From Brevinema_A sp051647535 (GTDB taxonomy: Bacteria > Spirochaetota > Brevinematia > Brevinematales > Brevinemataceae), in contig JBOFEA010000004.1 in assembly GCA_051647535.1 (NCBI GenBank), positions 1 to 64,000 of the forward strand: DNA of 64,000 bases. The letters run 5' to 3'. The translations under genes were made by a program, and so were the position numbers. A model generated the notes under the pieces. The model searched no databases. It was not told where the DNA came from and saw only the letters and a list, made by a program, of their open reading frames with translations. The number at the start of each line of letters is the position of its first letter. Within the stretch, counting starts at the first letter, position 1. Shown here in pieces: positions 33,975 to 42,709 of this stretch.

Positions 33975-35261
33975 TTATATTTCATGAATTTTAAATATGT
34001 CTACCATTATTCCGCCCGGACGTTCAATAAACATCCAAACTTCTTCATTTTCCACAGCAAACTCTACCGCTGTATAATCAGAAAGTACAAATGCAGGTTC
34101 TTCTATCCAATAAAAAGGGGTACTGGTTTTCGTTTCCGCATTGTATAAATAAATTTCCGCCAATGCCTCTTTTTGAATACGATACAAAAGATGGGTATCA
34201 TCAAGTATTGACAAAAAAGACCACATAGGTTTTTTTCCTGACAAAGAAGGTATCTGCTTTTTTTTATATAATGTATAAATATTACTCTGTTTTTGATAAT
34301 ATTCAATAACCCCATTAGGACTTCGTTCTAATGAATCGTATCCTGTCTCTTTTAATGTCTGGTTATTTAAAACAAATACTTTATCTTCCAACGAAAGTAG
34401 TATTTCCGAACCTGATTTATATATTACAGGAGCTTCTGTTTGTTTGGTTTTGAAGGTGTATAACGTTTTTTTCTTCCAAGAATGTATATTATTAGGAGTA
34501 TTGATATCAATAGATAATGGAGTAAACACTACTAAATTAGAATTATGCCATTGAAATCCTTGTATCCCAGATTGATAAAATGTCAAGAGATGCGATGACG
34601 TGTCAAAAACATACAATCCCGAACGGTCTTTAATTGAAACCATTACCGCAACATATTGATTATTGTCTGAAAATTCCAAAGATTTCACAATCACATCATC
34701 TCCAAAAAACGAAGTTAATGGAACAAACTTTTTTAAAGATGGATAGAATAAGGCAAGATTTAACACTTTTGATTTTTTATTAGTCGATTCACCGCTTAAC
34801 AGCCATAGAGAATAATCAATCGAAGGTTCCGCATCTAATACTCGAGGAAGGGAAGCCTGTGATTCTGCTGATAATTTGGTGAGATCTGAAAGATTCATTT
34901 TATACATCATTTTATTGTATACAAACCAAAAAACACCATCTTTTGAAACAGATGCAGGAATAAACAACGCTGAATTATCCGAAAAATTTTTCGAACTAAA
35001 CTCCAAAGGCTTTACCTTTGACTGTTCTATCCAAACATTTTGATTATTGAATGTAATTTGAAGACGAACACCTTTTTTCTTTTGAACAGAAACAACAGCG
35101 CCTACAGGTACTGTATTAACTTGATTAGATCCAAGAGATTCACTATATACGGGAGTAGTTTCTATGACTACAAGCCTTTCCTTTCCTGAAAGAAAAGCAT
35201 ACAAATCTACATCAATAATACAAACAACTATAAATATACTCAACCAAATATTTTTTTTCAT
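33975..35261 (-). CDS. Exported SH3b-domain, propeller-like protein
   Basis: The ATG at 35261 is chosen because AAGGA lies seven bases upstream, giving 428 residues; another ATG five codons earlier has no ribosome site. Residues about 1-22 are a signal peptide or membrane anchor. Residues about 28-85 look like a bacterial SH3 domain (ETTPVYSESLGSNQVNTVPVGAVVSV). The rest alternates short beta strands with WD-like pieces (SLEFSDNNQYVAVMVS, LYVFDTSSHLLTFYQ), suggesting a TolB-like beta-propeller. It starts a few bases after topA. It may sense or bind envelope ligands. I do not recognise a named family. Confidence 0.6.
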   Translation of the reverse strand: MKKNIWLSIFIVVCIIDVDLYAFLSGKERLVVIETTPVYSESLGSNQVNTVPVGAVVSVQKKKGVRLQITFNNQNVWIEQSKVKPLEFSSKNFSDNSALFIPASVSKDGVFWFVYNKMMYKMNLSDLTKLSAESQASLPRVLDAEPSIDYSLWLLSGESTNKKSKVLNLALFYPSLKKFVPLTSFFGDDVIVKSLEFSDNNQYVAVMVSIKDRSGLYVFDTSSHLLTFYQSGIQGFQWHNSNLVVFTPLSIDINTPNNIHSWKKKTLYTFKTKQTEAPVIYKSGSEILLSLEDKVFVLNNQTLKETGYDSLERSPNGVIEYYQKQSNIYTLYKKKQIPSLSGKKPMWSFLSILDDTHLLYRIQKEALAEIYLYNAETKTSTPFYWIEEPAFVLSDYTAVEFAVENEEVWMFIERPGGIMVDIFKIHEI

Positions 35262-35279
35262 CTGGTATCCTTCCATAAT

Positions 35280-37460
35280 CTACTCTTCCGAATATTTTTC
35301 TGAATATCCACATCCCTCTTTCACACAAGAAATCAGATTTTTACTATCAGATTTAAAGAACAACGGAGTTCCATCATGAGGACAGATTTTTCCGGAAGGT
35401 TTGCTGTTGATAATAAAATCACATGACGAATCGGCATATCCGGTACATGCATAAAAATTACCGCGACGTTTTCCTTTTTTTTCTACTATTTTACCGTGAC
35501 CGCACTTCGGACAAATACCATATGAAACAGACTGTGCATTTGAACACTCAGGCCATCCTGAACAAGCAAGGAAAAACCCGTATTTGCCTAATTTTTTAAC
35601 CATAGGTCTGCCGCATTTTTCACAAATCTCATTAGTTTGTTCATCAAAAGCACCTTTGATGGAATCAATTCTTTCAAAAGCATCAGATACTGTTTTGTGG
35701 AAAGGGAGATAAAAATCTCTAACAACTGTTTTCCAATTTACATTGCTTTCTTCAACTGCATCAAGTTTCTTTTCCATTTCTGCAGTAAATTCAGGACTGA
35801 TCAAACTGTTAAAATTATCTATCAATAATTTGTTAACAGCAGCACCAAGTGCAGTAGGAACAAGAGACTTAGCATCTTTTTTAACATAATAACGTTTTGT
35901 AAGTGTACTCATTGTCGGTGCATAAGTAGACGGACGACCTATCCCCTGTTCTTCCATTGTCTTAACCAAAGAGGCTTCGGTATAACGAGCCGGAGGTTGG
36001 GTAAACTTCTGCTCAGGCTTCAAGGTGTTGCAATTGACAACAGTACTTGCTTCAAGTTTTGGAGGAAGTTCAGCCTGTTTTTTGTCTGCACTAAAACTCC
36101 ATACTTTTTGGTATCCGTCAAAAACAACTCGCGACCCCGAAGCTGCAAACATACATTTTTCCGATTCTATCGTTAAAGAATCAACCGTTCTTTCAACAGA
36201 AGCCATTTGAGAAGCAACAAATCTCCGCCAAATAAGATTATAAAGTTTAAATTGCTCCGGAGACAAATATTCTTTTATTTGATCAGGATGCAACCCAACA
36301 CTAGTAGGCCGTACGGCTTCGTGGGCATCCTGTGAATTTTTTTTATTAGAGAATATATTTGGTTTTTCAGGAAGATACTGCTTTCCATAATGCTGAGTAA
36401 TATACTCGGCAGCTTCTTTTGATGCAATAGGAGAAATTCTTGTTGAATCGGTACGCATATAAGTAATCAATCCTGTACGGGAATTTCCGATATCGATTCC
36501 TTCATACAAATCTTGTGCAGCACGCATGGTTTTTGCAGCAGGCCACCCTAATAAATTATTCGCAGCTTGTTGAAGGGTGCTTGTTATAAAGGGTGCTGCA
36601 GGTTTTGAATGGGATGATGATGTTTTAAACTCTTTAACGGAAAAACTTTTTTTGTCCAAAAGAGTAAGAATGTTATCCATTTCTTCACGAGAAGAAATAA
36701 CACATTGTGTTTCTTTATTTTCGAAGTCAGCAGGAGAAACAACTCTTTTGTTATTGAATCTGTTAAGATGTGCAGTAAATTTATGTTTGCCTGAAGAAAA
36801 TACACCCTCCAAATTCCAAAATTCGTTAGATACAAAATTATTAATCTCCTGCTCGCGTTCCACAATAAGTCTAAGTGCTGTTGACTGAACCCGACCGGCA
36901 GAAAGTTTGCCCTTAACTTTTTTCCAAAGAAGAGGGCTGAGGCTATATCCGAACAAGCGGTCTATTACTCTCCGTCCATGCTGGGCATCAACAAGAGATT
37001 CTGTAATATCCTGCGGATGGGAAACAGCATTCAATATGGATTCTTTTGTAATTTCACTAAATCTGATACGTCGGATCGGTAATTGTCGATTGAGCTTGGG
37101 AACAAGTTTTTCTTCAAAATATTTTTTCAAATGACCTGCTATCGCTTCTCCTTCACGATCCGGATCGGAAGCTAGTAAAATTTCACTTGAATATTTTGCC
37201 GCTTCCATTAAATCTTTCATTACTGCACTTCGGTCACGCATCACAATATAACGCGGCTCAAATGTTTCCGTGTCTACCCCTAACGTCGATTTAGGCAGAT
37301 CAATTACATGACCGGCCGACGCTTTTACCGTATAACCAGAACCCAAATATTTTTTTAATGTGGTTGCCTTAGAAGGAGACTCTACAATAATTAATTTGGT
37401 TAATTTTACCGTTTTTTTTGAAGACGATTTTTTTGCCGAAGTTTTCTTCTTTTCCGCCAT
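35280..37460 (-). CDS. topA: DNA topoisomerase I
   Basis: A type IA topoisomerase that relaxes negative supercoils. The 726 residues begin with a Lys/Ser-rich tail (1-20), then the Toprim domain (LIIVESPSKA; ASDPDREGEAIA metal site), the catalytic Tyr in GLITYMRTDST, and RPSTYAPTMSTL. Three C-terminal zinc-ribbon-like modules follow: CEKCGRPM...CSGWPEC, CPKCGHGK...C, and CPHDG...C. It heads a minus-strand run with two envelope genes of unknown role. Confidence 0.97.
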   Translation of the reverse strand: MAEKKKTSAKKSSSKKTVKLTKLIIVESPSKATTLKKYLGSGYTVKASAGHVIDLPKSTLGVDTETFEPRYIVMRDRSAVMKDLMEAAKYSSEILLASDPDREGEAIAGHLKKYFEEKLVPKLNRQLPIRRIRFSEITKESILNAVSHPQDITESLVDAQHGRRVIDRLFGYSLSPLLWKKVKGKLSAGRVQSTALRLIVEREQEINNFVSNEFWNLEGVFSSGKHKFTAHLNRFNNKRVVSPADFENKETQCVISSREEMDNILTLLDKKSFSVKEFKTSSSHSKPAAPFITSTLQQAANNLLGWPAAKTMRAAQDLYEGIDIGNSRTGLITYMRTDSTRISPIASKEAAEYITQHYGKQYLPEKPNIFSNKKNSQDAHEAVRPTSVGLHPDQIKEYLSPEQFKLYNLIWRRFVASQMASVERTVDSLTIESEKCMFAASGSRVVFDGYQKVWSFSADKKQAELPPKLEASTVVNCNTLKPEQKFTQPPARYTEASLVKTMEEQGIGRPSTYAPTMSTLTKRYYVKKDAKSLVPTALGAAVNKLLIDNFNSLISPEFTAEMEKKLDAVEESNVNWKTVVRDFYLPFHKTVSDAFERIDSIKGAFDEQTNEICEKCGRPMVKKLGKYGFFLACSGWPECSNAQSVSYGICPKCGHGKIVEKKGKRRGNFYACTGYADSSCDFIINSKPSGKICPHDGTPLFFKSDSKNLISCVKEGCGYSEKYSEE

Positions 37461-37693
37461 ACCTGCAAACCCCTATGAAACAGCATAATATTTCTATTAT
37501 ATTACAGCTCAATAAATATAAAAATATATCTATCATAAATAAAAATAAATAATTAATCAAATATTTGCAATAATCAATTATCAATATGCTTGAAATACTA
37601 AAAACAATTATTTATCTCTGTAAAAATAGCTCATATCCTGATGAATAAGCGTACGATAACAAACAAAATTTCGTGGAACTGCATAAATAAAAT
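37461..37693. other. AT-rich divergent gap between topA and comM, no gene seen
   Basis: The 442-base space 37461-37902 is the longest gene-free stretch. A TATAAT on the minus strand (37501-37496) may serve topA, with a weak -35. Otherwise it is AT-rich with no readable ORF, tRNA or known riboswitch pattern. Confidence 0.5.
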
Positions 37694-37722
37694 TTGAGCA
37701 AAAAAATAATATATGTTATAAT
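37694..37722 (+). promoter_or_regulatory. Extended -10 promoter of comM
   Basis: TTGAGC (37694-37699), 17 bp, then TGT directly before TATAAT (37717-37722), an extended -10. The predicted start near 37729 leaves a 5' leader of about 174 nt before the ATG at 37903. I see no ORF and no strong hairpin in that leader. Confidence 0.7.
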
Positions 37723-37902
37723 ATCCGTTGGTATCTTGGAACATTTTCAACAAATATACTATTCATACCATTATTAATTCTATAAATAACATTATCTGTT
37801 CATAATAAAAAATCCCAACACCCAATCAAAGAAATTTTTATTTATAACAAATACAATAAAATTAAAATAACTTTCATAATCATTTATTTTAGGTAGGTAT
37901 AA

Positions 37903-39420
37903 ATGACAAGTATATTCTCAGGTGTATTTATTGGTTTAGAGAGCTTAACAATAGAAATCGAAATCGATATCAGATCAAAATTGAAAAATTTTGAAATAGT
38001 AGGACTTCCAAACACCGCAATCAAAGAATCCATCAAAAGAATTGAAGCAGCAATTCTTAATTCGGGATTTCATTTTCCGGGAAAACAAATTACCGTCAAT
38101 CTAGCTCCGGCAGGAGTAAGAAAAATAGGAACTCTTTTTGATCTTCCTATTGCATTAGGAATCTTATCATCAGAAACAGATACTGTTATTCCGTCCGATA
38201 CGTTTATTGTTGGAGAATTATCATTAGACGGACGTCTTCGTGCAAGTAAAGGAATTCTATTATTAGCCAGCCACGCAGAAAAACAAGGATTTAAAACTTT
38301 TATATGTTCTAAAGAAAATGCTCGGGAAGCAATGCTGGTCAAAAATTTAAACATTATCGGAGTGGAAAATTTGAAAGAAATTTTCAATATTCTCCAAGGT
38401 ACCGAAAAATACATCCCTATCTCTTCTCATCCGTATATTAATGAACAACATACCGAAAATATAGGATGTTTCAGTGACGTAAAAGGACAAGAAAGTGCTA
38501 AAAGAGCATTAGAAATCGCAGCAGCAGGAGGACATAATATTCTTATGCTTGGCCCTCCCGGTACAGGGAAAACAATGCTTGCCCGACGTATTCCAAGTAT
38601 TCTCCCTTCTATGTCTTACCAAGAAGCAATAGAAACATCCAAAATCCACAGCGTTGCAGGGTTATTAGGAGACAATCCCCTAATAACCCATCGACCCTTT
38701 AGAAGCCCTCATCATACAGCCTCAGATATTTCTATTGTCGGAGGAGGGCGGTTCCCTAAACCCGGTGAAATCAGTTTAGCTCATAATGGGGTATTGTTTA
38801 TAGACGAAATGCAGGAATTTCAAAGCTCCGTCATTCAAGTACTTCGACAACCCTTAGAAGAAAAAAAAATTACTATTTCACGTGCCGAAGGAGTAGTAGA
38901 ATTTCCGGCAGGTTTTATGCTTGTAGGAGCAATGAATCCTTCCCGTCATTCCAGAGAACACATCGATTCTTCTTGGGAATCGGATGACATCCAACGACTA
39001 ATTAAAAAGTTTTCACACCCTTTCCTTGATAGAATAGATATGCACATTCAAGTAGCCCCCGTACCTTACGAAAAAATAGAACTTTCAACAAAAGGCGAAA
39101 AATCTCAAACCATCAGAGAACGAATCATTCAAGCAAGACAAATTCAACAAGAAAGATTCGCTACAGAAAATATTTTGATCAACGCAGATATGCCACCTCA
39201 ATTAGTAGAAAAATATTGCCAGCCATCACCCGGAGCCAAAGATATTCTCAAACTTGCCATGGAAAGACTAAATCTTTCACTGAGATCTTACGACAAAATT
39301 TTAAAATGCTCACGTACTATCGCAGATTTAGCCGGAGATCATCAAATTAATGAAACACATGTCAGTGAATCACTTCAATATAGAATACTAGATCGAATAT
39401 TGGGGGCATCGCAAAAGTAA
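37903..39420 (+). CDS. comM: YifB/ComM family AAA+ ATPase (Mg-chelatase-like)
   Basis: A hexameric AAA+ helicase-like protein that promotes branch migration during natural transformation in studied bacteria. The 505 residues show the N-terminal Lon-protease-like domain (VNLAPAGVRKIGTLFDLPIALGIL), Walker A GPPGTGKTMLA, the SVAGLLGD and RPFRSPHHTAS signatures, Walker B LFIDEMQEF and the C-terminal Mg_chelatase_C domain (LSLRSYDKILK, RTIADL). AGGTAGG precedes the ATG. It is followed by the rplU operon from its own promoter. Transformation in this organism is inference only, since no com pilus genes are here. Confidence 0.93.
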   Translation: MTSIFSGVFIGLESLTIEIEIDIRSKLKNFEIVGLPNTAIKESIKRIEAAILNSGFHFPGKQITVNLAPAGVRKIGTLFDLPIALGILSSETDTVIPSDTFIVGELSLDGRLRASKGILLLASHAEKQGFKTFICSKENAREAMLVKNLNIIGVENLKEIFNILQGTEKYIPISSHPYINEQHTENIGCFSDVKGQESAKRALEIAAAGGHNILMLGPPGTGKTMLARRIPSILPSMSYQEAIETSKIHSVAGLLGDNPLITHRPFRSPHHTASDISIVGGGRFPKPGEISLAHNGVLFIDEMQEFQSSVIQVLRQPLEEKKITISRAEGVVEFPAGFMLVGAMNPSRHSREHIDSSWESDDIQRLIKKFSHPFLDRIDMHIQVAPVPYEKIELSTKGEKSQTIRERIIQARQIQQERFATENILINADMPPQLVEKYCQPSPGAKDILKLAMERLNLSLRSYDKILKCSRTIADLAGDHQINETHVSESLQYRILDRILGASQK

Positions 39421-39447
39421 TTTATTATAAATTATAAAGTCTCGGCA

Positions 39448-39476
39448 TTGACAAAAGAAGAAATATCAGTTATAAT
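39448..39476 (+). promoter_or_regulatory. Consensus promoter of rplU-prp-rpmA
   Basis: TTGACA (39448-39453), exactly 17 bp, TATAAT (39471-39476): a 12 of 12 match to the vegetative consensus. The predicted start near 39483 gives a leader of about 57 nt. Confidence 0.92.
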
Positions 39477-39539
39477 ACATACTAATGTTTTAAACATTGC
39501 TAAAATACAATCTTCATAAATAAAAGGAGTACCCGAAAA

Positions 39540-39851
39540 ATGTATGCCATTGTAGAAATTGGAGGACAATCTCACAAAGCAGAAAAAGGTGCAGAATTTC
39601 TCGTTAATCTTATCTCTCAAGAAAAAGATAGTACTATCGAATTTGATAAAGTAACTATGATCACAGATAACGGAAATACAGAAATTGGAACACCTTATTT
39701 GTCCGCAAAAATCACTGCTCAAATTGTTGAACCTGAAGTAAAAGGAAAAAAATTAACTGTTTTCAAGTATAAAAATAAAACTAATTACCACGTAAAAACA
39801 GGGCACAGACAAAAGTTCACATTGATTAAAATTATTGACATTAAAAAGTAA
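39540..39851 (+). CDS. rplU: 50S ribosomal protein L21
   Basis: A large-subunit protein bound to 23S rRNA. The 103 residues start MYAIVEIGGQSHKAEKG, then contain GTPYLSAKITAQIVE and end with the conserved KYKNKTNYHVKTGHRQKFTLIKI. Length matches the family (about 100-105). AAGGAG lies before the ATG. It is the first gene of the usual L21-Prp-L27 order, with prp starting 2 bases after its stop, and it is read from a perfect consensus promoter. Confidence 0.97.
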   Translation: MYAIVEIGGQSHKAEKGAEFLVNLISQEKDSTIEFDKVTMITDNGNTEIGTPYLSAKITAQIVEPEVKGKKLTVFKYKNKTNYHVKTGHRQKFTLIKIIDIKK

Positions 39852-39853
39852 TT

Positions 39854-40150
39854 ATGATTACAATTACTCTTGCTGAAAATATAAATGCTTATTATATTAA
39901 AGCAATAGGTCATAGTGGAAACAAAGGGACAAGTATTGTTTGTGCAAGTGTATCAGTATTACTGGAAACATGGCGTTTGTCCGAATCGGTATTAGAAAAT
40001 CACAACGTTGTCTATAATGACGGTTTGTTGGAAGCTTCTATAAAAAAAACCCAAATTTCAGAAATTTTGTTTAAACATTTGTGCATAGGATTAAAAGCTG
40101 TTAAACAGCAGTATCCAAATGATATTTGTTTAGTTATTGGAGGTTATTAA
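39854..40150 (+). CDS. prp: Prp-type cysteine protease (L27-processing family)
   Basis: A 98-residue member of the YsxB/DUF464 family. The His/Cys pair is visible as His20 in AIGHSGNKG and Cys30 in SIVCASVSVLLET, with the helix and strand order of the family. In Firmicutes, Prp removes an N-terminal extension from L27 before ribosome assembly. It lies between rplU and rpmA as in those genomes. The L27 gene here has no such extension, so the substrate is unclear. No good separate ribosome site is visible, so translation may be coupled to rplU. Confidence 0.88.
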   Translation: MITITLAENINAYYIKAIGHSGNKGTSIVCASVSVLLETWRLSESVLENHNVVYNDGLLEASIKKTQISEILFKHLCIGLKAVKQQYPNDICLVIGGY

Positions 40151-40151
40151 T

Positions 40152-40403
40152 ATGGCATCAAAAAAAGCTGGCGGATCGGCCAAAAACGGTAGAGATAGTA
40201 TTTCCAAACGTCTTGGAGTCAAAAAATTTGGCGGAGAAATAGTAACCGCTGGAAATATTATTGTCCGTCAACGCGGAACTAAATATCATCCCGGAATAGA
40301 CGTTGGTCGTGGAGGAGATGATACTTTGTTTGCTTTAAAAGATGGTATTGTTGCTTTTTCTTCAAGAAGAGGACGTACTATTGTCAATATAACTCAGGCA
40401 TAA
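40152..40403 (+). CDS. rpmA: 50S ribosomal protein L27
   Basis: A peptidyl-transferase-centre protein. The ATG at 40152 is chosen: GGAGG at 40139-40143 is at the right distance, and the product MASKKAGGSAKNGRDS matches the mature L27 N-terminus. The frame upstream is open for only a few codons before a TAG, so no LQFF-type propeptide can be encoded. The 83 residues include RQRGTKYHPG and DVGRGGDDTLFAL. It is third in the rplU-prp-rpmA operon, 1 base after prp. Confidence 0.96.
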   Translation: MASKKAGGSAKNGRDSISKRLGVKKFGGEIVTAGNIIVRQRGTKYHPGIDVGRGGDDTLFALKDGIVAFSSRRGRTIVNITQA

Positions 40404-40465
40404 ATGCTCTTCATATTTTAATTTTTCTGAAAGTATGTTCTGTGCAATCATTAAGGTAGGTCGAT

Positions 40466-40798
40466 ATGCTAACCGAAAACCAACTTAAATTATTATATCA
40501 GCAATTATTAGAAATGAAAGAGGATTTGATCGAAACAATTCAAGGTGAAATTGAAGATGAAGAAAGTCCATTTAATGTTTCCGGAGATATGGCTGATAAA
40601 GCAGGTGCAATCACTTATGTATCTGTCAGCGAAGGTCTAACACAATCTCAAAAAATTACTTTAGAAAAAATTGATCGTGCTATTAAAAGGATTGAAGACG
40701 GTATTTACGGTAAATGCTTAGTATGCAATAATTCCATCGAATCCGATCGATTAGAAGCAATTCCTTACGCTGAAACATGTAAAGAACATATGAAATAA
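40466..40798 (+). CDS. DksA/TraR-family zinc-finger protein
   Basis: A 110-residue RNA-polymerase secondary-channel regulator candidate. Residues about 1-80 form the coiled coil, with the tip motif D41-M-A-D-K-A46 (DxxDxA) that DksA uses together with ppGpp. The C-terminal finger has Cys84-x2-Cys87-x17-Cys105, but the fourth ligand is His108 rather than Cys. AGGTAGG precedes the ATG at a suitable distance. It follows rpmA by 62 bases, with a terminator right after. It may tune rRNA or ribosomal-protein transcription; that is family-based inference. Confidence 0.88.
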   Translation: MLTENQLKLLYQQLLEMKEDLIETIQGEIEDEESPFNVSGDMADKAGAITYVSVSEGLTQSQKITLEKIDRAIKRIEDGIYGKCLVCNNSIESDRLEAIPYAETCKEHMK

Positions 40799-40820
40799 AG
40801 TCTCTTAAAAGAGACTTTTT
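40797..40820 (+). terminator. Terminator after the dksA-like gene
   Basis: AAAGTCTCTT and AAGAGACTTT pair over a 2-nt loop, followed by T-run. The stop codon overlaps the 5' edge. Confidence 0.8.
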
Positions 40821-40881
40821 CATTATTTATTTATTTTTCTCATTATTTATTATTTTTAATTCATAATTTATGGAATTCATT

Positions 40882-41937
40882 ATGAAAATATTAATACTTA
40901 TTTTTATTCTTTTTTTGCCATCTTGTTCAAAATCTGTCAATACCTCTTCTAAGATTTTTGAAGTGACAAAAGGTGATTCTTTAGCTAAAACAGCTTCCAA
41001 CTTAGAAAAAGATAAAATTATTGATAATATTTTTATCTTTAAGCTAACCGCTAAATTAGCTTTTAACAATAAACAACTTAAAACAGGAGTATACCGAATT
41101 CCCCCTTCAATTTCTTACAACAAAATTCTTAATATCCTCACTTCTGGTAAAGGACTTGGAATTAATATTACTATTCCGGAAGGATTTAATAGTTTTCAAA
41201 TCGCATATCTACTGGAAAAAAACGGTATTGTTTCTGCAATAGACTTCTTAAACGAAATAGCTCAGCCTTATCGATTAGCACAATTCAGTATCCCTACATC
41301 TAAGTATACTCCTATTTCTGAAACAAAATGTTTATCAGATTATAATAATTTTAAATTCATCATTCCCCTTCAACAAAATAGATCTATAGAAGGATTTTTA
41401 TTTCCAGATACCTATTCGTTTGAAAAAAACATGTCTGTAAGTAATATTGTAAACATCATGACAGATAGATTTGTTCAAGTGATAAAAGAAAAGAAAATAA
41501 TAGAACGTATGAACCAAACTCAAACTCTTAATGAAGTGATTACATTTGCTTCTATCATTCAAAAAGAAGCAGTGAATAATTCAGAAATGAAAAAAGTTGC
41601 AGGTGTATACCAAAATAGATTAAATCGCAAAATGATTTTACAAGCCGATCCAACATTAATTTATGCATTGATTTTGGACGGAGAATACAACGGAAATATT
41701 CAAACCAAACACTTACGTCCCCCATGGCCTTCATCATATAATACATATTACACACGTACCCTTCCTCCCGGACCTATTGCCAATCCCGGAATCGATGCGA
41801 TTTGTGCAGCATTGAATCCAGATGAACATGAATATTTATTTTTTGTCGGAAATCCTTCCGGTACCCATACATTTTCAATTACATTAGAAGATCACAATAA
41901 AGCTGTAGAATTATTCGTTAAAAGTAAAAGAAAGTAA
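40882..41937 (+). CDS. mltG: Endolytic transglycosylase MltG-like lipoprotein
   Basis: A YceG/MltG-family enzyme that cleaves nascent peptidoglycan strands and sets glycan length. The ATG at 40882 gives 351 residues with an N-terminal lipoprotein signal ending LPSCS (a lipobox-like Cys); an ATG four codons earlier is possible and neither start has a strong ribosome site. The catalytic region reads IEGFLFPDTYSF with the family Glu, then FASIIQKEA, QADPTLIYAL and LPPGPIANPG. E. coli MltG is a bitopic membrane protein, so the lipid anchor here differs. The NIF3 gene follows by 13 bases. Confidence 0.9.
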   Translation: MKILILIFILFLPSCSKSVNTSSKIFEVTKGDSLAKTASNLEKDKIIDNIFIFKLTAKLAFNNKQLKTGVYRIPPSISYNKILNILTSGKGLGINITIPEGFNSFQIAYLLEKNGIVSAIDFLNEIAQPYRLAQFSIPTSKYTPISETKCLSDYNNFKFIIPLQQNRSIEGFLFPDTYSFEKNMSVSNIVNIMTDRFVQVIKEKKIIERMNQTQTLNEVITFASIIQKEAVNNSEMKKVAGVYQNRLNRKMILQADPTLIYALILDGEYNGNIQTKHLRPPWPSSYNTYYTRTLPPGPIANPGIDAICAALNPDEHEYLFFVGNPSGTHTFSITLEDHNKAVELFVKSKRK

Positions 41938-41950
41938 AAGGAGGTAATTG

Positions 41951-42709
41951 ATGGTTTCTAGAAATGAACTTGTATCCCTATTAGATAATATTCTTTTACC
42001 ACAAGATTTCAAAGATTATACGTATAATGGCCTTCAATTCGAAGGGAAAGAATTTGTATCTCATATTGCATGTGCTGTAGATATTTCTCTTGAAATAATA
42101 AAAAAATCAGCCTCAATAGAGGCTGATTTTCTAATAACTCATCATGGTATCATTTGGGGTGGTCTTAAAAAAATTTGTAGTATCGATAAAGCACGCTTAG
42201 AAATATTATTTCGTAATAATATTAACGTCTATTGTTCACATTTACCTTTAGACAAACACCCAATATTCGGTAATAATGCACGTATTATACAAATATTAAA
42301 CCTTCATTCAACTAATGAAAGTTTTTATCAAGTTGGTTATTTTGCAGAATATAAAAATGACGTATCCTATGATACATTTATCAAGATAATAAAAAAAGAA
42401 ATTTCCGAAAAACTAATTATTTTTCCTTTTGGAAGTAAACACATAAAACGAGTAGCAGTTTGTTCGGGAGGAGCAGCGTTAAACTTGGAAAGTTTGTTAG
42501 AAGCCCACCAAAAAGGAGCTGATACTCTCTTAAGCGGCGAAACAAATAGTGTCTTATATCATTATGCTCAAGAATTAAATATGAATGTTATTTGTGCAGG
42601 ACACTACGCGACAGAAGTTTTCGGAGTCCAAGCTGTACTTAACGAAATTCAGCATACTTACCAAAATCAACTTAAATACAGCTTTATAGACATTCCTACC
42701 GGATTCTAA
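41951..42709 (+). CDS. NIF3/DUF34 family metal-binding protein
   Basis: A 252-residue protein of the NIF3 (YbgI, GTP cyclohydrolase 1 type 2-like) family. The dinuclear metal ligands are visible: THHGIIWGG (His pair), YCSHLPLDKH (Asp) and AGHYATEVFG (His and Glu). The ATG at 41951 follows AGGAGG by 7 bases. The family is widespread and its cellular role is unsettled. It follows mltG closely and converges on the HU gene, sharing 4 nt with it, stop codon over stop codon. Confidence 0.88.
   Translation: MVSRNELVSLLDNILLPQDFKDYTYNGLQFEGKEFVSHIACAVDISLEIIKKSASIEADFLITHHGIIWGGLKKICSIDKARLEILFRNNINVYCSHLPLDKHPIFGNNARIIQILNLHSTNESFYQVGYFAEYKNDVSYDTFIKIIKKEISEKLIIFPFGSKHIKRVAVCSGGAALNLESLLEAHQKGADTLLSGETNSVLYHYAQELNMNVICAGHYATEVFGVQAVLNEIQHTYQNQLKYSFIDIPTGF

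Noticed and set aside
40137..40151. Upstream TTG start adding five residues to L27
   Set aside because: The TTG overlaps the ribosome site for the ATG at 40152, and the resulting tail does not resemble the cleavable L27 extension.
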